Of a stretch of 64,000 nt of DNA, positions 17,523-26,262 are shown piece by piece (positions within the stretch are counted from its first letter, which is position 1; each line of letters begins with the position of its first letter). A model generated the notes under the pieces. The model was not told where the DNA came from. It did no database searches and saw nothing but the letters and a program-made list of their open reading frames with translations. The position numbers and the translations under genes are program-made. This stretch comes from Cerina sp048266425 (GTDB lineage Bacteria; Bacteroidota; Bacteroidia; Flavobacteriales; Flavobacteriaceae): assembly GCA_048266425.1 (NCBI GenBank), contig JBLWZN010000008.1, positions 35,660 to 99,659 on the forward strand, written 5' to 3'.

Positions 17523-18875
17523 TTACATTTTTCTTTCATCATCCTCGGCTCCATGGGTCAGTGCCTTTAATTTCTTAAAGAAAGCCCAAATCAACAAGCC
17601 AAACAGAATACAGAACAGGGCAATCCCCGTGAATACTTTATACTCGCCAAATGCAGAAGCAGATTCCCCCAGCAATCCCGCCACTTTGTTACCCAATCCA
17701 GTGGTGGCAAAATAGAGTCCCATCATTAGGGAAGCGTATTTGGCAGGTGCCAATTTGGTGACAAACGATAAAGATACGGGCGAAAGGCTCAACTCCCCGA
17801 CGGTATGGAAAAGATAGGCCAGGATAAGCCAGTACATGGCCGCAGACCCTTCACTATGGAACTGGGCTGTAGCTGCCGTCATAAACAAAAAGCCGATACC
17901 CATGATTATGAGTCCCATAATCATCTTAAAAAGCGAGGAGGCTTCCTTGCCCTTCAATTTGCGGTTGGCCCAAAAACTGGCAACGGCCGTGCCCAGCGTG
18001 ATAATAAAAAATGCATTGACAGATTGGAACCAGGAGGCAGGAACTTCCCATCCAAGCAACATCCTGTTGGTGTGGTCCTTGGCAAAAATATTCATTAGTC
18101 CGCCAGCCTGTTCAAAGGCTCCGAAAAAGACGATGACCATCAAGAAAGAAAGAATCAATACGATTACCCGATCCTTTTCAATCTTTGTCAGCGGTCTTTT
18201 TAGCTCTTGCCTATCAACCTCATTTTCCGATTTACCCAAATAATCCCCGACCCCCTGTAAATACTTCTGACCAAGAACAAATTGTAAAAGACCAAAAAGC
18301 ATACATATCCCTGCGAGGCCAAAACCAAAGTGCCAACCGTATACTTCCCCTACATAGCCAACGATCAAACTAGATAGGAACGCCCCAACATTGATACCAA
18401 TATAAAATATGGTAAACCCCTTGTCCCGTCTTATATCACCTTTTGGATAGAGTCCGCCCACCATCGTTGAGATATTGGGCTTAAGCATTCCCACCCCAGC
18501 AATGATAAGGCCTAGACCCGTATAAAAAGCCCACATTTGTTCGATTGCCAAAACACTGTGCCCGATCACCAATAGGACAGCTCCTAAAATTACCGATTTC
18601 TTTTGGCCCAAAATACGATCTGCAATGATCCCCCCCGGGATCGAGGCCACATATACCAACATGGTATACCATCCATATAACTGCAAGGCCTCCATATTTG
18701 TCCATCCAAGACCTGGGTTCTTCTCAGTAGTAGAGGTGACCAAATACAGAACCAGGATGGCCCGCATTCCATAGTAGGAAAAACGTTCCCACATTTCGGT
18801 AAAGAAAAGAATATAAAGACCTACGGGATGGCCAAAGAGTTCCTTTCGTTTGATTGGTTGGATGGATTCTGCCAT
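17523..18875 (-). CDS. POT-family proton-coupled peptide transporter (450 residues)
   Basis: This second peptide symporter has HPVGLYILFFTEMWERFSYYGMR, the PTR2 signature FTIFYIGINVGAFLS and GVGMLKPNISTMVGGLY. About 12 membrane helices are expected, and the C-terminus is basic and charged. It is similar to the next gene downstream and probably arose by duplication. Its start lies 10 bp after the DPP-IV stop, so it is very likely translated from the same mRNA: dipeptides released by DPP-IV would be imported by this carrier. Confidence 0.92.
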   Translation of the reverse strand: MAESIQPIKRKELFGHPVGLYILFFTEMWERFSYYGMRAILVLYLVTSTTEKNPGLGWTNMEALQLYGWYTMLVYVASIPGGIIADRILGQKKSVILGAVLLVIGHSVLAIEQMWAFYTGLGLIIAGVGMLKPNISTMVGGLYPKGDIRRDKGFTIFYIGINVGAFLSSLIVGYVGEVYGWHFGFGLAGICMLFGLLQFVLGQKYLQGVGDYLGKSENEVDRQELKRPLTKIEKDRVIVLILSFLMVIVFFGAFEQAGGLMNIFAKDHTNRMLLGWEVPASWFQSVNAFFIITLGTAVASFWANRKLKGKEASSLFKMIMGLIIMGIGFLFMTAATAQFHSEGSAAMYWLILAYLFHTVGELSLSPVSLSFVTKLAPAKYASLMMGLYFATTGLGNKVAGLLGESASAFGEYKVFTGIALFCILFGLLIWAFFKKLKALTHGAEDDERKM

Positions 18876-18885
18876 AATCTTTCTT

Positions 18886-21051
18886 TTATAAGTTGGATTT
18901 AATAAAGTTGGTCATTTTAGTATAGAGCTGCAATCTAGTGTTTCCTCCGTAGATTCCGTGATCTTTATCCGGATAAATGGCCCAATCGAACTGTTTGTTG
19001 GCCTGGATCAAGGCTTCGATCAAGCGCATACTGTTCTGAACGTGTACATTATCGTCCGCGGAGCCATGGATCAACAAGTATTTTCCTTTCAACAATTCAG
19101 GGTAGCTCAAAGGTGAATTTTCGTCATATCCACTAGGGTTTTCCTGGGGTGTCCTCATAAACCGTTCCGTATAGATCGTATCGTAGAACCGCCAGCTGGT
19201 GACGGGGGCCACCGCAATGGCCATTTCAAAGACATCGTTTCCCTTAAGAATGCAGTTGCTGGACATAAACCCTCCATAGCTCCAACCCCAAATACCGGTG
19301 CGGTCCGCGTCTATATAGGGCAGCTCACTAAGCTTCCTGGCTGCTGCGATCTGATCTTCTACCTCGTATTTTCCCAATTCCTTGTAGGTGACCTTTTTAA
19401 AATCCCTCCCCTTGAATCCGGTTCCCCGGCCGTCAACGCAAGCAATGATATAACCTTCCGAAGCCAACATTTCATACCAATAATCATTACTCCCCATCCA
19501 ACTGTTCTTTACGGATTGGGAGCCCGGACCACTGTATTGAAACATCAGTAAGGGATATTTTTTGGCGGGATCGAAATCCATAGGCTTTATCATCCACATA
19601 TTTAGGTCGTTATCGTTTATGGAGATTGTAGAAAATTCCTTAGGGCTTATTTTATAACCGTCCAACTTCTGCAGCAGGGTACCGTTATCTTTAATTTCTT
19701 TCAATTTTTTACCGGTCTTGGCCTCATGAAGGGTAAATACGGGGGGAGTGGAAGCACTGGAAAATGTATTGATAAAATAGGTGAAATCCGTACTGAAATC
19801 CGCACTATTGGTGCCTTCCCGATCCGTCAACCTTTTTTTAACCTTTCCCTTGCTGTCTATACTGTAGACATCCCGGTTGATGGAGCCGTTCTCTGTTGAT
19901 TGGTAATATATTCGATCTCCTTTTTTATCGTAACCGTAATATTGGGTCACCTCCCAATTTCCTTTGGTCACCTGATTTTTCAATTTACCTTCCTTGGTAT
20001 ATAGATATATATGGTTATGACCGTCCCGCTCGCTGGTCCAGATAAAACTGTCGTCGTCCAGGAAGGTCAGGTCGTCCGTAATGTCCAAGTAGGCCTTATC
20101 GATCTCTTCCAACAAAAGGGAAACCGTATTTTTCTTGGCATTGACAGAGTACAATTTTAAATCGTCCTGACGGCGATTTATAGTTTGAACGGCAAGTTCA
20201 TCCGGATTGTTCTTCCATTTTATACGGGGAATATAATATGGGTTCCCTAGATCTACCTTATTGATTCTTTTTGTATTTACATCAACCAAATGCAAGGTAA
20301 CCACAGAATTGTTCTCCCCGGCCTTGGGATATTTAAAGATATCATTTTGCGGGTACAATGTATGGTCGTAAATGTCCATGGAAAATTCGGGTACCTGGCT
20401 CTCGTCGAACCGAAGAAAAGCTATTTTTGCGCCATCAGGACTCCATTCAAAGGCACGGACAAAAGAAAATTCTTCCTCATAGACCCAATCCGTCACCCCA
20501 TTGATAATCTTGTTCTTTTCACCATCGGTGGTAAGCTGTTGGGTGCTTTGTGCCCTTAAGTCAAAAATGTACAGGTTGTTGTCCAGCACGTAGGCAACTT
20601 TGGATCCATCGGGGGAAAGTGAAGGCTCTTGTATTTTTTTATCGGATACTTGTACAGTTTCCTTGGATACGACATCGTATACGTAATAAATACCGAGTGT
20701 AGAACGGCGAAAAATAGATTCTACCTCCGTGGCCAACAAAATCTTGGATTCGTCCTGGCTAAAGGTATAGGAACTAAAATCGGAAATTCCCGATAGGCTC
20801 ATCCCATCGACTATGGTCTCGGTTTTCTCCAGCCCCTTATAGGAGTATTTATCTATGGTGCTGGCCTTGGTAACCCAATTGCTGTTCAAAACCGTATACT
20901 CTTCCCCATTGTTCATAGATCGAAGTTTATCCATGCCTTGGGTGGAAAATGCACCTTTCCAAATCTCTTCCAAGGAGATTGGCTTCTTCTGGGCAATTGA
21001 GGGAGTCAGGAAGCCAACAATAAAAAGAACGAGTAGGTATGTCTTTTTCAT
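18886..21051 (-). CDS. Dipeptidyl-peptidase IV-like S9 peptidase
   Basis: It removes N-terminal dipeptides, typically X-Pro or X-Ala, in the periplasm. A signal peptide (LVLFIVGFLTPSIAQ) is followed by a DPP-IV beta-propeller domain (residues about 90-470, with VTDWVYEEEFSF containing the double-Glu N-terminus anchor). The alpha/beta hydrolase domain has Ser591 in GWGWSYGG-type context (WGWSYGGFMS), Asp666 in GSADDNVHVQ and His698 in DKDHGIYGG. Its 721-residue length is normal. It heads the operon with two POT transporters. The leader contains a 26-bp tandem repeat. Confidence 0.93.
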   Translation of the reverse strand: MKKTYLLVLFIVGFLTPSIAQKKPISLEEIWKGAFSTQGMDKLRSMNNGEEYTVLNSNWVTKASTIDKYSYKGLEKTETIVDGMSLSGISDFSSYTFSQDESKILLATEVESIFRRSTLGIYYVYDVVSKETVQVSDKKIQEPSLSPDGSKVAYVLDNNLYIFDLRAQSTQQLTTDGEKNKIINGVTDWVYEEEFSFVRAFEWSPDGAKIAFLRFDESQVPEFSMDIYDHTLYPQNDIFKYPKAGENNSVVTLHLVDVNTKRINKVDLGNPYYIPRIKWKNNPDELAVQTINRRQDDLKLYSVNAKKNTVSLLLEEIDKAYLDITDDLTFLDDDSFIWTSERDGHNHIYLYTKEGKLKNQVTKGNWEVTQYYGYDKKGDRIYYQSTENGSINRDVYSIDSKGKVKKRLTDREGTNSADFSTDFTYFINTFSSASTPPVFTLHEAKTGKKLKEIKDNGTLLQKLDGYKISPKEFSTISINDNDLNMWMIKPMDFDPAKKYPLLMFQYSGPGSQSVKNSWMGSNDYWYEMLASEGYIIACVDGRGTGFKGRDFKKVTYKELGKYEVEDQIAAARKLSELPYIDADRTGIWGWSYGGFMSSNCILKGNDVFEMAIAVAPVTSWRFYDTIYTERFMRTPQENPSGYDENSPLSYPELLKGKYLLIHGSADDNVHVQNSMRLIEALIQANKQFDWAIYPDKDHGIYGGNTRLQLYTKMTNFIKSNL

Positions 21052-21507
21052 CTGTTTATTTTTATTGATTTTTATAAGTCAGACCAGCCCGACAAGTCAT
21101 TCTGGCGGGCCAGCCCGACAAGTCATTCTGGCGGGCCAGCCCGACAAGTCATTCTGGCGGGCCAGCCCGAAAGAGTCGTTCTGGCGGGTGTAATTATTCA
21201 CATCTCTGATAATGGTTTCTTAAAGGTGTTCATGAACCTTCGGTTTCGCCAATAATCATTTACTTACTTATTATTTTATACTTTGGTGTTCGTAAATCTT
21301 CGATTTCGGTGAATATCGAGAATTGATATGGCTCATTTCATAATTTCACAAAAACATATTAAAAAGTGTCAAGTTTACTAATTATTTAATTAATAAATAA
21401 ACTTTGCACTGAAAATGTTTCAATTTGGGAAGGCTGTATCCCAACTTGGAGCTTTTAAATCTTTTAACCCCATATTCCTTATCTTTGGAGTCAGAAATAC
21501 AATGCCC
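21052..21507. other. 456-bp divergent intergenic region (DPP-IV / HMG-CoA reductase)
   Basis: No gene is supported here. The DPP-IV side holds the 26-bp tandem repeat (21085-21189) and a pair of diverged direct repeats (21225-21256 and 21285-21316, about three quarters identical). The HMG-CoA reductase side is AT-rich, with a near-consensus -7 box (TAAACTTTG, one base too long) at 21398-21406. An in-frame ATG at 21415 lies right after this box and is probably leader, not coding. Confidence 0.7.
21085..21189 (-). repeat. 26-bp tandem repeat, three perfect copies and one degenerate
   Basis: Units occupy 21085-21110, 21111-21136 and 21137-21162, each identical, with a fourth copy carrying one extra base and two or three changes to about 21189. 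Each unit opens with CAGCCCGAC and closes with CTGGCGGGC, so GCCCG and CGGGC can pair within a unit or across the unit boundary. The array lies 34-138 bp upstream of the DPP-IV start. Confidence 0.9.
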
Positions 21508-22836
21508 ATGACCAAGCCTATAAAGGGTTTTTCCAAACTTACCAAAGAAGAAAAAATAGATTGGATAGCCACACATTACACCCACGACCCGGAAGCTACA
21601 AAACAGGTTTTGGCACATTATGCACACGCGGACCTGGACCTGCAAAAACTGCACGACGAGTTTATTGAGAACACCATAGCCAACTATTACCTGCCATTGG
21701 GCATTGCCCCAAATTTTCTAATAAACGACAAGCTCTACGCCATCCCCATGGCCATAGAGGAAAGTTCCGTCGTGGCCGCAGCCAGTAAGTCGGCCAAATT
21801 TTGGTTGGATCGGGGCGGTTTCAGGACCAAGGTGTTGGGAACCGAAAAAATAGGACAGGTCCATTTTATGTATTATGGGGATTCCAATAAATTGACCGAA
21901 TTTATCCGATCGATAAAACCAAAATTCATTTCAGACACGGCCAACCTCACCAAAAACATGGAGAAAAGAGGCGGAGGCATAACGGATATCCAACTAAGGA
22001 ACAAGACGCAAGCCTTGGAAAACTATTACCAATTGCACTGTTCCTTCGAGACCAGGGATGCTATGGGCGCGAATTTTATCAACTCCTGTTTGGAACAGTT
22101 TGCCGAAACCTTGAAAAGGGAGGCGAAAAATTACCCTGGCTTTTCCGCTAAAGAAAGCCAAATTGAGGTGGTTATGAGCATCCTTTCCAACTATGTGCCG
22201 GGATGCCTGGTTCGGGCAGAGGTCAGCTGCTCCGTGGACGAACTAAACGAACACCCTTCGCTTACCCCATCGGAATTTGCCGAAAAAATGGTCCGTGCCG
22301 TTGCCATCGCCAATGTGGAGCCCTTTAGGGCAGTGACCCACAACAAGGGCATCATGAACGGCATAGATTCCGTTGTACTGGCCACTGGTAACGATTTTAG
22401 GGCTGTGGAGGCCGGGGTGCACGCCTATGCTTCCAAGGATGGAAGTTATTGCAGCCTTACCCATGCCAAAATTGAGAACGGCACGTTTACCTTTTGGATA
22501 GAGCTCCCCCTGGCACTTGGGACTGTGGGCGGACTTACAAGCTTGCATCCCCTGGTAAAACTCGCGTTGGAGATCTTGCAAAATCCCACCGCCGAAGAGC
22601 TGATGCAGATCGTTGCCGTTGCCGGTTTGGCCCAAAATTTTGCCGCCGTAAGGTCCTTGGTGACCACCGGGATACAGCAAGGCCATATGAAAATGCACTT
22701 GCTGAATATCCTAAATCAATTGAAAGCTACCGAACAGGAAAAGGAAATCCTGACCAATTACTTTAAAAAACATACCGCGAGCCACAGTGCGGTGGTAGAG
22801 GCGTTCGAAAAATTGAGGCAGGACCATGGCATATAA
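21508..22836 (+). CDS. Hydroxymethylglutaryl-CoA reductase, class II
   Basis: It converts HMG-CoA and mevalonate; in this phylum the class II enzyme is used for isoprenoid synthesis by the mevalonate route rather than degradation. Signatures include EESSVVAAASKSAKFW (substrate Glu), the nucleotide-binding DAMGANFINS, and MNGIDSVVLATGNDFRAVEAG (catalytic Asp region). From ATG 21508 (MTKPIKGFSKL) it is 442 residues, in line with the family; ATG 21502 or the frame start at 21415 are less likely. The 3' end overlaps the GHMP kinase by 11 bp, so the two are coupled. Confidence 0.93.
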   Translation: MTKPIKGFSKLTKEEKIDWIATHYTHDPEATKQVLAHYAHADLDLQKLHDEFIENTIANYYLPLGIAPNFLINDKLYAIPMAIEESSVVAAASKSAKFWLDRGGFRTKVLGTEKIGQVHFMYYGDSNKLTEFIRSIKPKFISDTANLTKNMEKRGGGITDIQLRNKTQALENYYQLHCSFETRDAMGANFINSCLEQFAETLKREAKNYPGFSAKESQIEVVMSILSNYVPGCLVRAEVSCSVDELNEHPSLTPSEFAEKMVRAVAIANVEPFRAVTHNKGIMNGIDSVVLATGNDFRAVEAGVHAYASKDGSYCSLTHAKIENGTFTFWIELPLALGTVGGLTSLHPLVKLALEILQNPTAEELMQIVAVAGLAQNFAAVRSLVTTGIQQGHMKMHLLNILNQLKATEQEKEILTNYFKKHTASHSAVVEAFEKLRQDHGI

Positions 22837-23755
22837 ATTCTATAGCAACGGTAAACTATTGCTAACCGGGGAATATGCGGTCTTGGACGGAGCGTTGAGT
22901 CTGGCCCTACCGACTACGTATGGACAATCCCTTTCCGTAACACAGATCGATACCCAAAAATTGGTTTGGAGAAGCCGGGATGAAAACGGCAATATATGGT
23001 TTGAACATACTTTTGACAATAACCTGCTTTCGACCAAAATTGAAAATGGGAATTCTAATGGATCGGACCCCATATCCCATACGCTTTATAAAATACTGGC
23101 TGCAGCCAAAAATCTGAACCCTGAATTTCTAAACGGGACCAAAGGTGTTGAGGTAGACACCCAACTTGATTTTCCCCGGGATTGGGGATTGGGTTCCTCT
23201 TCCACCTTGATCAATAATATCGCGCAATGGGCCCAGGTCGATGCATATAGGTTGCTATGGAACACTTTGGGGGGCAGCGGATATGATATTGCGTGTGCAC
23301 AACACAATACTCCAATTCTATACCGATTGGCCAATGGCAGACCACATATAAAAGCAATCCATTTTGACCCCGAATTTAAATCCCACCTATTCTTTGTACA
23401 TCTCAACAAAAAACAGAACAGTAGGGAGGGGATTTCAAATTATCGGGAACAGAAATTCGATAAAACCGAATTGATTGCGGATGCCTCCGCAATTACGAAA
23501 GAAATGATAAGCTGCACCCAGTTACCCCAATTTGAGGCATTGATCGCAGCCCATGAGAACCTGCTTGCCAAAACATTGAATCTTCCCACCGTTCGGGAAC
23601 GGCTTTTTCCCGATTATCCAGGGAAGGTAAAAAGCCTTGGGGCATGGGGTGGGGACTTTATTTTGGCCACTGGAAATGATGATGCCCCCGACTACTTTTT
23701 TGCCAAGGGCTTTAAAACCGTTATTCCATTTGTAAATATGATACTGCCTTCTTAG
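22826..23755 (+). CDS. GHMP-family kinase, GYDIA type
   Basis: The 309-residue protein is an ATP-dependent small-molecule kinase of the GHMP superfamily. It has the N-terminal GKLLLTGEYAVLDGALSLA, the phosphate loop DWGLGSSSTLINNIA, and the GGSGYDIACA motif that names the GYDIA subfamily. In Bacteroidota this group accompanies mevalonate-pathway genes, and here it overlaps the HMG-CoA reductase gene, so a mevalonate or phosphomevalonate kinase role is likely but not shown. The C-terminal motif SLGAWGGDFILATG is consistent with the GHMP C-terminal glycine-rich turn. Confidence 0.88.
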   Translation: MAYKFYSNGKLLLTGEYAVLDGALSLALPTTYGQSLSVTQIDTQKLVWRSRDENGNIWFEHTFDNNLLSTKIENGNSNGSDPISHTLYKILAAAKNLNPEFLNGTKGVEVDTQLDFPRDWGLGSSSTLINNIAQWAQVDAYRLLWNTLGGSGYDIACAQHNTPILYRLANGRPHIKAIHFDPEFKSHLFFVHLNKKQNSREGISNYREQKFDKTELIADASAITKEMISCTQLPQFEALIAAHENLLAKTLNLPTVRERLFPDYPGKVKSLGAWGGDFILATGNDDAPDYFFAKGFKTVIPFVNMILPS

Positions 23756-23810
23756 TCCCTTAACTCCTAAGACAAACCGCCCAACCCTCAAATATATTAA
23801 GTTTCAAAAT

Positions 23811-23848
23811 AAGAAAAGCCTTCCGATCAGGGAAGGCTCTATCTTTAT
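23811..23848. terminator. Bidirectional terminator between convergent genes
   Basis: AGCCTTCC (23817-23824) pairs perfectly with GGAAGGCT (23831-23838) around a 6-base loop. It has an A-run before it and a T-rich tail after it. It ends the GHMP kinase gene (+) and the PpiD-like gene (-). Confidence 0.85.
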
Positions 23849-23866
23849 TATAGTGGAATTAGTTTC

Positions 23867-25984
23867 TTAATAGAACGTGGGTCTTTGGTCCTCAATTTCC
23901 GCCTTATCCTTTAATGCATTGTAAACCTCCGTGTTAACTTTGGCCACTTCGGCATTGTGCAAGGCATTGGCATAGGTTATATAATTCTCCAATTTTGGTG
24001 CCTCTACCTTGTTGGTCACCGTAATCATAAACACTCCGCTTTCTCCCTCAATCAGGCCAGAAGTTTTACCTTGTGCCAAACCAAACGCCCGGCCTACAAC
24101 CGCAGGCTCCCTACCCGCTCCGGGTATCGTCGGGTTTTTCATGGTCAAGGCGGAAGCACTGGCCTCTGATACGTTATTGTCCTTTGCAAAGGCTTCGATG
24201 GACTTTCCTTTATTGGCGGCAATAATCTGTGCTGCTTTCTTATCCTTTCTTATTTTTGGAAGTACAACTGGGGAGGCATCCTCAACCGACATCAATCCCT
24301 CTTTTATATCGGCGGTCAATTGTACTACGGCATAGCCATTATGTACATTAAACCGTTTGATGTCCCCTACCTCGGTATCCCCATTAAAGGCCCATTGCAC
24401 GATACTCCGTTGCGCATCTAGCCCGGGAAGATTCTCGTCCATTTCCTTGATCTTATTTACCGGGCGAACTGTGTATCCCTCCTTTTTCGCCAAATCAGTG
24501 AATGCATGGTCGGAAGAAGTAGCCTCCATTTCAAATTTGGTGACATCGGTAAATAGTTTGTTGGTGGTTTCATCGGAAGGTTCCAATTCCCTTGCAAGGG
24601 TTGCAATTTGAACAATATCCTGCTTGTCATCTACCCGAACAATGTGATAACCAAACTCGGTCTCCACCAAACCTATATCACCTACCTTATGTCCAAAGGC
24701 AAAATCGTTGAACTTTCCTACCATCATACCTTCTTGGAAATAGCCTAGATCTCCTCCATTTGGAGCAGATGGCCCATCGGAATTCTCCCTGGCCAAATCG
24801 GCAAATACCGTCCCATCCTTCTTGGCTTCCTTAAGCAATTCCTCAGCCTTTTTTTCGGCCTCTTCCTTGGTCCTGGTAACGTCGGGATTGGATCTTTCGG
24901 CACCTTTATAAGTTATAAGAATGTGGCTTGCCTTTACAGAGCCGCCCTCCTTCTTGTCCATCATCCTGGAAATTTTATAATAGCCACCATCCAGGTACGG
25001 GCCATAGATCTGACCAACCTTCAATGCGAAAAGGCTGTCGGCAAACTTAGCAGGTAAATCCTTTTTGGCCTTATAGATGGTATCAAACTTAATATCCGAA
25101 TTTCGATCTAAAAAAACACCGACATCCTTTGTCCTTGCAAATCCTAATATAGTATCATTGCTGTTCTTTTCCTTATTGTATTCCACGGTGTCATCCAACA
25201 ATTTAAGGATCTCATCCTTTACCGCCTTTTCATCCGTCGCAGATGGTTTTTCCTCAAAATATACAAATTGGATATCTCTTGCCTTCTCCTGTTTAAAATC
25301 CTTTTTATGATTGTTGATGTAAGTTTCGATTTCCTTTTTACTTACGCTTACGGAAGAATCCGAAATAGAAGTATAGGGTACACGAACATATTTAATATCT
25401 ACCTTGTCATTGGCCAATTTATAATCCAGTTCGCCTTCTTTCAACGTTGCACCAACTCCCGCCTTTACCAAATCAAAATAAACCTGCTCCTTGGCCATCT
25501 GAACAATGGCTTGCTCATCCTGAAGCCATAGCTGAAACTGTACGGGACTGGATGTCTTTAAGGTGGCTATAAATTCCTTGAATTTCCCTTCATCAAAAAT
25601 ACCGTTTGCATCCAAAAATTGAGGGTTTTGGGCGTAAGAGGGGTTCATTTTGATAAAATTTATGATTTGATCTTGCTGGATATCGATTCCCAAATCATCA
25701 AATTGTTGACCCAAAATGGTATTTCTCACTTCTTGGTTCCATACGTTGTTTACCAATTGCATTGAAGATGCCTGTGGTCCATACCTTCTGGATGCGGCCT
25801 CCACCTTATGTCGAAAGGCATCTATGGAAATTTCCTCCCCATTGATCTCGCCCACACTGGAACCGACTTTGCTACCGCCACCGCCGCCATCGAAAATCCC
25901 GGACACCACAAAAGCGAACAAGGCCAAGCCAATGATCAAAATCAATATGGTGGTACGTTTTCTAATATTCTCTAAAATTGCCAT
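23867..25984 (-). CDS. PpiD-like periplasmic peptidyl-prolyl isomerase / SurA-N foldase
   Basis: It is a membrane-anchored chaperone for outer-membrane protein folding. One N-terminal helix (TTILILIIGLALFAFVVSGIF) anchors it with the body in the periplasm. A SurA-N-like chaperone region (residues about 40-200) follows. A rotamase (PPIC) domain spans roughly 345-455, with KASHILITYKG, FADLARENSDGPSAPNGGDLGYF and VETEFGYHIVRV. A second, more diverged parvulin-like region makes up the C-terminal 200 residues. The 705-residue size fits PpiD of this phylum. It precedes the CorC-like gene on the same strand after a 278-bp gap. Confidence 0.9.
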   Translation of the reverse strand: MAILENIRKRTTILILIIGLALFAFVVSGIFDGGGGGSKVGSSVGEINGEEISIDAFRHKVEAASRRYGPQASSMQLVNNVWNQEVRNTILGQQFDDLGIDIQQDQIINFIKMNPSYAQNPQFLDANGIFDEGKFKEFIATLKTSSPVQFQLWLQDEQAIVQMAKEQVYFDLVKAGVGATLKEGELDYKLANDKVDIKYVRVPYTSISDSSVSVSKKEIETYINNHKKDFKQEKARDIQFVYFEEKPSATDEKAVKDEILKLLDDTVEYNKEKNSNDTILGFARTKDVGVFLDRNSDIKFDTIYKAKKDLPAKFADSLFALKVGQIYGPYLDGGYYKISRMMDKKEGGSVKASHILITYKGAERSNPDVTRTKEEAEKKAEELLKEAKKDGTVFADLARENSDGPSAPNGGDLGYFQEGMMVGKFNDFAFGHKVGDIGLVETEFGYHIVRVDDKQDIVQIATLARELEPSDETTNKLFTDVTKFEMEATSSDHAFTDLAKKEGYTVRPVNKIKEMDENLPGLDAQRSIVQWAFNGDTEVGDIKRFNVHNGYAVVQLTADIKEGLMSVEDASPVVLPKIRKDKKAAQIIAANKGKSIEAFAKDNNVSEASASALTMKNPTIPGAGREPAVVGRAFGLAQGKTSGLIEGESGVFMITVTNKVEAPKLENYITYANALHNAEVAKVNTEVYNALKDKAEIEDQRPTFY

Positions 25985-26262
25985 TATATGGAATGTTTAA
26001 AATTAATGAACCCACTTTGATGAATTCAGGTGGCGAAATTACCATTTTCTTTGAAATAATAAAAACTAAAAAATGGGATACTGATTGGAGTTTGGCGATT
26101 CGTGTTTCCAGGTATGAGCATTCAAAATTTTGCCAAGTTGGAAGTTAAGAATTTTAGAAACCAACCCTGTAGGATTTTGACCCTTTCCCAAACGAAAACT
26201 ACCCCGATTCCACAGCACATTGGAACTTGGCACATGGAAACCCAAGCAATACGTTTAAATCC

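Noticed and set aside
21085..21189. Possible CRISPR array because of regular 26-bp repeats
   Set aside because: The units are contiguous with no spacers, and no cas genes are nearby; it is a plain tandem repeat.
21415..21507. Extended N-terminus for HMG-CoA reductase
   Set aside because: The extra 31 residues do not look like the family, and the near-consensus -7 box lies just before them; ATG 21508 matches the family start.
25985..26262. A gene in the 278-bp gap between the PpiD-like and CorC-like genes
   Set aside because: The + strand frames there are antisense shadows extending into the CorC-like gene, and no conserved product is visible.
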